Origin: Syngnathus acus
Taxonomy: Eukaryota; Chordata; Actinopteri; Syngnathiformes; Syngnathidae
Reading direction: 5' to 3'
DNA: 64,000 nt
Assembly: GCF_901709675.1 (NCBI RefSeq)
Contig: NC_051106.1
Span: 7,698,001 to 7,762,000, forward strand
Positions 58,613 to 64,000 of this stretch are shown one piece after another (positions within the stretch are counted from its first letter, which is position 1; every line of letters begins with the position of its first letter). The notes under the pieces were generated by a model that was given only the letters and a program-made list of their open reading frames with translations, was not told the origin of the DNA and ran no database searches. The position numbers and the translations under genes were made by a program.

Positions 58613-58804
58613 TATATTGTATGATATTATATGATAATACATTATATTATATTGGATAGATAATATATAAATAGATTATTTAAAAATAGTACTTGAATCT
58701 AAAATAAATTTTCATTGCTAATATATTTTATATTTATTATTACACCCTTATCACAAATATATTTATTGTATATTAGTGTATACCTATTCATTATATTGAT
58801 ATTA

Positions 58805-58935
58805 CTGGTGCATGTGCTTCACACCTTTACCACGAGGGGGCGACAGAGCAATTCAAAACCTCCGCTGACCCTCAAATTGGAGGATTTCGGTTCAGTGCCT
58901 TAGGTGGATGTGTATTTTTGCCCCACAGCATGGAT
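58805..58935 (+). repeat. Third, partial copy of the foldback arm
   Basis: ACACCTTTACCACGAGGGGG, CTCAAATTGGAGGATTTCGG and TTGCCCCACAGCATGG repeat the right-arm sequence in the same orientation, about 320 bp further on, with more mismatches. It is flanked by TATA-rich sequence. Confidence 0.75.
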
Positions 58936-59778
58936 ATATTATATTATATATTTTATATTATATTTCATGATATGAGATTAAATATTACATTTATCATATA
59001 TTATATTATACTACATTATATGTATGCATGATTCTCTCTCTCCATCATACCAACCTATATTAAAAGCGAGATACATTTGTTTTGTGTAATTTTCACAGAG
59101 AAAAACATTTGAAACAAAAAGAATACCAAACATCTAAAGTCAACCAATTTAGGCATTTTTGTTTTATTTAAACAAAAATATGACAACAAAAACACAGGAA
59201 TTATTCCACTAATTTATTGCCCTCTGTGCCGGCACTCAAGAAAAGTCTTCATTCCCCAAGTCGGTGACAAAAATGCAGTTAAAAAAAAGGTAAGAAGTTC
59301 GTACCACACCACAGTGTGTGTGCCATTGAAAACAAAGTCGTCAAGCATGGACATCATAGTGACCACAAAAATGGAATTTGATAGACTATCTTTCACAAAT
59401 AACATTTTCTCACACACATACTCTCACAAATTGGAGCCCATCCCAGTCGACTGGGAAAGAGGCAGGGGTCCACCCTGGCCCGGTTGCCAGCGGATCGCAG
59501 GGAACAATCACTGTTGCCAATTGTGTTCAGTGTTGAATGAAACTAACATGCATTTGCTGGAGAAAATCACCAAAGCTCAAAGTCCTCCAGGTACTCTGGC
59601 AAACTCCCCACAGAAGGCTAAAAACCTTGAAGGAACCCAGAAGCTCAAAAATGTGAGGCGGCGGTGCCATGAAACAAAACACGGCTTGATTATGGAAGTT
59701 GCCATCTTGTGGACAGTCGTTATGTGCACTCTTGAAACAGAGCTGGCTTTGGCGTCCGTCCTGATAAGATATGCGTCC
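58936..59778 (-). other. Intergenic A/T-rich DNA and uggt1 3' UTR
   Basis: On the minus strand this follows the uggt1 stop codon. A minus-strand AATAAA (TTTATT at 59163-59168) is a likely poly(A) signal, giving a 3' UTR of about 610 nt. The far side (58936-59100) is TATA-rich. Plus-strand open frames here have no family I recognise. Confidence 0.5.
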
Positions 59779-62700
59779 TTACAGCTCCGTGTGTTTGTCT
59801 GAAAGAAGCAAACGTTCAAGAGACCAATGTTGAAGTTTGAGGTTGAGCTGTATCTAGTCAGCCTTGTATGTGTGTGTTTGTGCATGGTTAGTGGGTGTCA
59901 ATTACTAATGTTGTACCTGTGCTGGACGACTCTGCTGTGGTAGTTTTCTGTGTCACTTCCTGTTGGACGAGCATCTGCAGCCGTTTGACCTCCTGGTCGT
60001 AGTCGCTCCACTCGGTCACGATCCGCACGGCCGCCTGAAGCTTGGGCTCCTTCGTCATTGGGTTGTTACACTACAAAAACAAGCAGAAGCAAATCGATGT
60101 GACACTTGTTTTTTTTTCAATTTTACTTTCACTTATTTGATTTGTTTTTGTTAATTATGAGAACTTTGGTGTTGGTGTGCATCGTATTTGTGTTTTTTTT
60201 TCTGATTTGTGGTGCATGTTGTTTACCAAGTCTATAGTTTTGGCCTTTTTCTTGGAGGCGTTGTCGCACCACGTCTCACACCACAACCACTCCTGAGGCA
60301 GAGACTTGATGGGCACTTGGTGGATCATGTTGTTTGGAAGATCCTTTCAGGAAGAAGAAAAAAAAAAAAAAAAAAAAAAGTCATTCAAAAGAGTTGAGTG
60401 CAACTTGAAGCTGTGCATCTACCTGGTCCAGGTTGGACAGACTGTTGGGGTCCTGGCTGAGGCCTTGATACTGACCACGTAGTCGATCCCCTGCTGCGAT
60501 CTTCCTGAACTTCTTCAGGTCCACAACATAGAGGGCGCTGGAGGGAACACAGCACATGAGGCCAAATCACCAACCTTTTTTTTGTTTTGTTTTTTGTCTC
60601 ATGTACCTGATGTGGTACTTGCGTCCTGCCAAATGACTGGCCCAGTATCCGGACTTCCAGAATCGATAACCGTCCATCTCCCGTCTGCTCTCGCAGAAAG
60701 GCGTGTAGCCGTACGGCGCACCTTCCAGATCAAAGTCCCGCAGCTCCTTCAGGTCAGTACGCACGATCTAAATGCCCACAAGAACAACAAATTATACACA
60801 TGAGGGTGAGCAAAAGAAAAGTAACATTTACAAAAAAATGTTTGTCATAGAAATTTGTTTGTTTCATGGACCTGGTCAGCATCCACAAAGAGGATCTTGT
60901 CAACAGCGAGCGGGAACAGGACATCCAGGAAGAGGATCTTGTAGCCCCAGATGATTCTCTGCTTCTCCGTCTGCTGGTGAAGCCAGCGGGGCCACTTGTA
61001 CTGCACCAGCTCGTACTGGAAGCCGTACTTCTTGGCCATGTGGGGGATGAACTCCTACGGGACGGCAAAGACAAGCTTTCAAGCATAGCGTGTGATATTA
61101 TAGGCGGCTAGCGATGGACAAGGCCTCACCTTGAAGGTTGGCGACAGGTAGTTCTTGAGGAACCAGAACTTGACGGGCGTCTTGGTGTTCTTCAGGACCG
61201 ACAGCATCATGATCCTGAGGAAGCGCTCGTACAGGTGACCCGAGGCCACAGAGAAGATGTTGATGACATCCTCTTTATCTTGCTTGGCCTCCTCTGTCTT
61301 CTTGCCGCCCGTGAAGCCTCTGTGGGGGAGAGGAGAAGGCTTTCAAGGTCGAGAAGTTTTTTTGTTTTTTTTTACAAAAACAGATATTTTAAATTACTAT
61401 CACTTTTCTTCAAAAGGTTTGAGCTTACCTAGTCAGAGACTTCCAGAAGCCGGTGTCGTTCTCCTCGGCGCTGCTGTCGCTTAGCAGCTCCTCGTTGAAC
61501 TTGTCTGCTTTCTTCTGGACCTGATGGACACACACGGGTGCATGCGTGGGTAAGATGTGGAAACTCAGGCAGAAGAAACCACGCCGACCGAGTTAACGTG
61601 ACACACCAACTCACCTTGACCTTAATGATTCGGCTCTTGAAGTTATTCAAGACCACAATGATGTCGTCAGAGTCTGTCGGAGAGTCCGTCCCGTCGTGAC
61701 TGCGATGGGGAAACACTTTTACTCATGAGTATTGGGTCCAAAAATGACGATGCCAAAAGAATTCCTGCCCAAGTGTGATTGTCACCTATAAATCTTATAG
61801 ATTTCATCAGATCTGCCTTTCCTCAGCTTCAGGTTCCAGGCACCTGGATTGGCCTTGAGCTGGAAATAACCCTGCGGAACACATTTCACCACGTTGACGG
61901 CCAAGTCAAAGCATTTGTGACAACGTCCAATGGGAAGCAGCGTACAAGGTTCGCCATGACGATGGTGTCCACAATGACGGGCTCGGAGGCGGTGCCCAGC
62001 GTGAACTGGAGGCCGCGCGGCGGCTGGCCCGAGCTGACGTCGAAACAGTGACCCTCCAGGAGAAGGTGCTCCAGCTCGTACTGCGCCGCTACAACGTTCT
62101 CCACCTGCCAAATTGCAAGACAATCGTCAAATAAGCAGATTCAAAAAAATCTCACGCTCATAGCATGAAGGTTACCTCCTCTAGGTAGATGTTGTCTAAG
62201 TCGTAACGCGTGCGCACGGACTCCACCATCCAGCTCTCCGGAGTGTTGAGATTCAGTGTGAAAAGCGGCGACTGGGGCATGTCCAGGAACTGCGCCATCG
62301 GGCCGGGAGAGAAGCTGCCGTCCGCCTGGAACGCCACCTCGGCTTCCAGCACATAGCGGTAAAAACTGGAGAGGAGGCGGGGAAATAAATTAGCCTCAAA
62401 TATGAACGGGCACAATTTCCTAAAATGCTAACGTTACGCTAAAAACAGGATTTCTAGGTACCTCTTGAGAGGCATGTCAGAAAGTTTGGACTGGCAGTTC
62501 ATGAAGACACGCAGGTTGACGTTGACGAGCTGCTTCAGAACCTGAAGGCAAACCACAGCGTCAAAGAGTCACGGACAGGAGACAAGTGGAAGATGAAGTC
62601 AGTTAAGTCTTAGCGCGCATGGACTTACCATCAGGAAAGGAGCCAGTTTCTGAGTATCCCGCGTCACAGGATCTACCACGGCGATGACGTCAAAGTATAC

Positions 62701-64000
62701 GTCTCCCTCCTTGGGGCGGATCTTCACAGCACTGCCGATAAGCGCAAAGTTATCAATTCGCTCGCGTTTGCTTGCGTTTTCGGGTCAGAAGGTCACACCT
62801 GTGGCGGTCGTCGGCAAAGCTATACTCGATGCGCGCCTCCCCTTTGGGCTGAGACGAGAGCAGAGCGTCCACCTTCATCACCAGGTCGCTGGCCCTGGCA
62901 GAAACAAGGGGCACAATTTTTATAAAGACTATAAATATGGCCGTGAGCTCGGTGTACCAACGAGACACGAAGCTAAGAAGCGTGTTTTTTACCTGTCCTC
63001 CTCGATGCCAAACTGCTGCACTTTGCTTTTGATGCGCTGGCCCGAGGTTTTGAGGATGATGCTCTCCAGCAGGAGGAAGTCATCCTGGTTGAAAACCTCC
63101 TCCTCCTCCAGTGGCCCGATAATCTGCGGCGGGAAGAAGGGAAAGCGTAAAGTGAGGAACAAAGCCAGCAAAGAAAATAAGAACTCACTCGTCCGTTGCT
63201 GATGACGGCTCGCTGGCCCTTCTTTAGCTTGAGGACGTCTCGGCAGTAGGCGGCATGGGAAAGCAGGAAGTCAAATTTGTGACTCTCGTATGCACTCTTG
63301 AACAATGACAAGTCCATCCCCTGATGGAAAAAAAAAAAAAAACATGAAACAACTCTTAATTTTTGCCACAACATGAACAGAGACGGAGAAGCGAGATGAA
63401 CCTCACCCCAACAGCGAACTCTGTAATGTCGGTTCCTTTGTGCAGCGCTGCTGCCGTGTCCTCTTTGGCCATTTTGGTGATAAAGTTCTTGGCGTTGTTG
63501 GCGGACTGCGTCTGCATGGCGGCCCAGATGGCACGCGTCACGCGGCTCGACTCGGCCGACAGCTCGGCCGACGGGTTGCTGATCATGCCGAGGCGTACGT
63601 TGTTGCTCGTTTTCTGTCGGTGACAAGAAACGTCAGCGGAGACTTGGCTGGGAAAATGGTTGCGCTTTTCTGTTTTACATGAACTATCAAACCAGCTAAA
63701 GACAGAATAATCGAGCAAAAATGGGATAAACAAAAAAATGCCGTCACCATGTGTCTGATGGCATCATAGAGGAGGCGGCGTCCTGAAGGCATGTCGAAGT
63801 CTCCCACCACCCAGAAGGTCACAGGCCGAATGTAGCCATCATCTGCTGAGCGAGAAAAGAAAAGTTTCACGCTGGGTTGATGTGCTATCGTGCGTTTAGC
63901 TCACAAGTGAAGGCCTCAAAGAAGTCCCGTTTTAAAGTGCTGACCTTTCTTGGTCATGTAATTGATGCTGTTGGCCACGGCGGTGCTCTTCTCCCGCATG
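59779..64000 (-). CDS. uggt1: UDP-glucose:glycoprotein glucosyltransferase 1, C-terminal half (partial)
   Basis: UGGT re-glucosylates misfolded N-glycoproteins in the ER lumen so that calnexin/calreticulin rebind them. Twenty minus-strand exons give the last 816 of roughly 1,550 residues: 64000-63945 (cut), 63842-63748, 63613-63407, 63320-63189, 63123-62993, 62894-62799, 62731-62629, 62541-62462, 62365-62176, 62104-61946, 61871-61786, 61699-61615, 61520-61429, 61319-61130, 61054-60872, 60767-60607, 60537-60423, 60343-60227, 60070-59917, 59798-59779. Thioredoxin-like and beta-sandwich regions precede the GT24 catalytic domain, with [27 protein letters not shown] (metal-binding DxD), [20 protein letters not shown] and HLAGRKYH. 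The end DKHTEL-stop is a KDEL-type retrieval signal. Recalled similarity is clearly higher to UGGT1 than UGGT2. The N-terminal half and signal peptide lie beyond 64000. Confidence 0.94.

Noticed and set aside
59314-59802. 162-codon plus-strand frame at the uggt1 3' end
   Set aside because: It is antisense to the uggt1 3' UTR and last exon, with no recognisable domain.
1-64000. CRISPR arrays, prophage, operons or bacterial defence systems
   Set aside because: All coding is intron-split vertebrate genes. The only tandem array (57451-58405) has 235-bp units without unique spacers.

Overview
The window is nuclear DNA of a compact teleost fish genome. Vertebrate genes are split into many short exons by introns that are often only 65-100 bp, all with GT-AG, GC-AG or (once) AT-AC borders. 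CpG-rich promoters, poly-T and CA/TG microsatellites, fish-type tRNA-derived SINEs and a separate tRNA gene fit this. The small introns and dense packing suggest a percomorph with a reduced genome (pufferfish- or pipefish-like), but the species cannot be named from sequence alone. All exon borders below were set by hand from splice sites, reading phase and recalled similarity to the human proteins. Every multi-exon model closes in frame.

Layout from left to right. 1-5440: the 5' end of a myosin-X-like gene on the minus strand (two coding exons). 5441-8550: non-coding. 8550-14365: atg9a (+), the autophagy lipid scramblase, containing an AT-AC U12-type intron. 14550-14622: tRNA-Lys(TTT). 14770-38746: pcnt (+), pericentrin, 59 coding exons and about 3,803 codons, ending in a PACT domain. 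38985-43195: senp2 (+), a SUMO protease with a full catalytic triad. 43601-47025: tra2b (+), an SR-like splicing regulator with a candidate poison exon in intron 1. 47261-50395: ola1 (+), an Obg-like ATPase. 50880-56850: sp3 (+), a three-zinc-finger transcription factor. 56950-58940: a composite foldback/tandem repeat. 59163-64000: the C-terminal half of uggt1 (-), the ER glycoprotein-folding sensor, with an HTEL retrieval signal; its 5' half lies beyond the window.

These are independent housekeeping genes, not an operon-like system. senp2-tra2b and ola1-sp3 are also neighbours in human, so those pairs look like old linkage. senp2 (SUMO removal) and sp3 (a known SUMO target, with an IKEE site visible here) act in one pathway, but their proximity may be chance. 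No phage, CRISPR or bacterial-type system is present. The most interesting items are splicing-related (AT-AC intron, two GC-AG introns, stop-free short introns, poison exon, NAGNAG acceptor), together with the palindromic repeat block.
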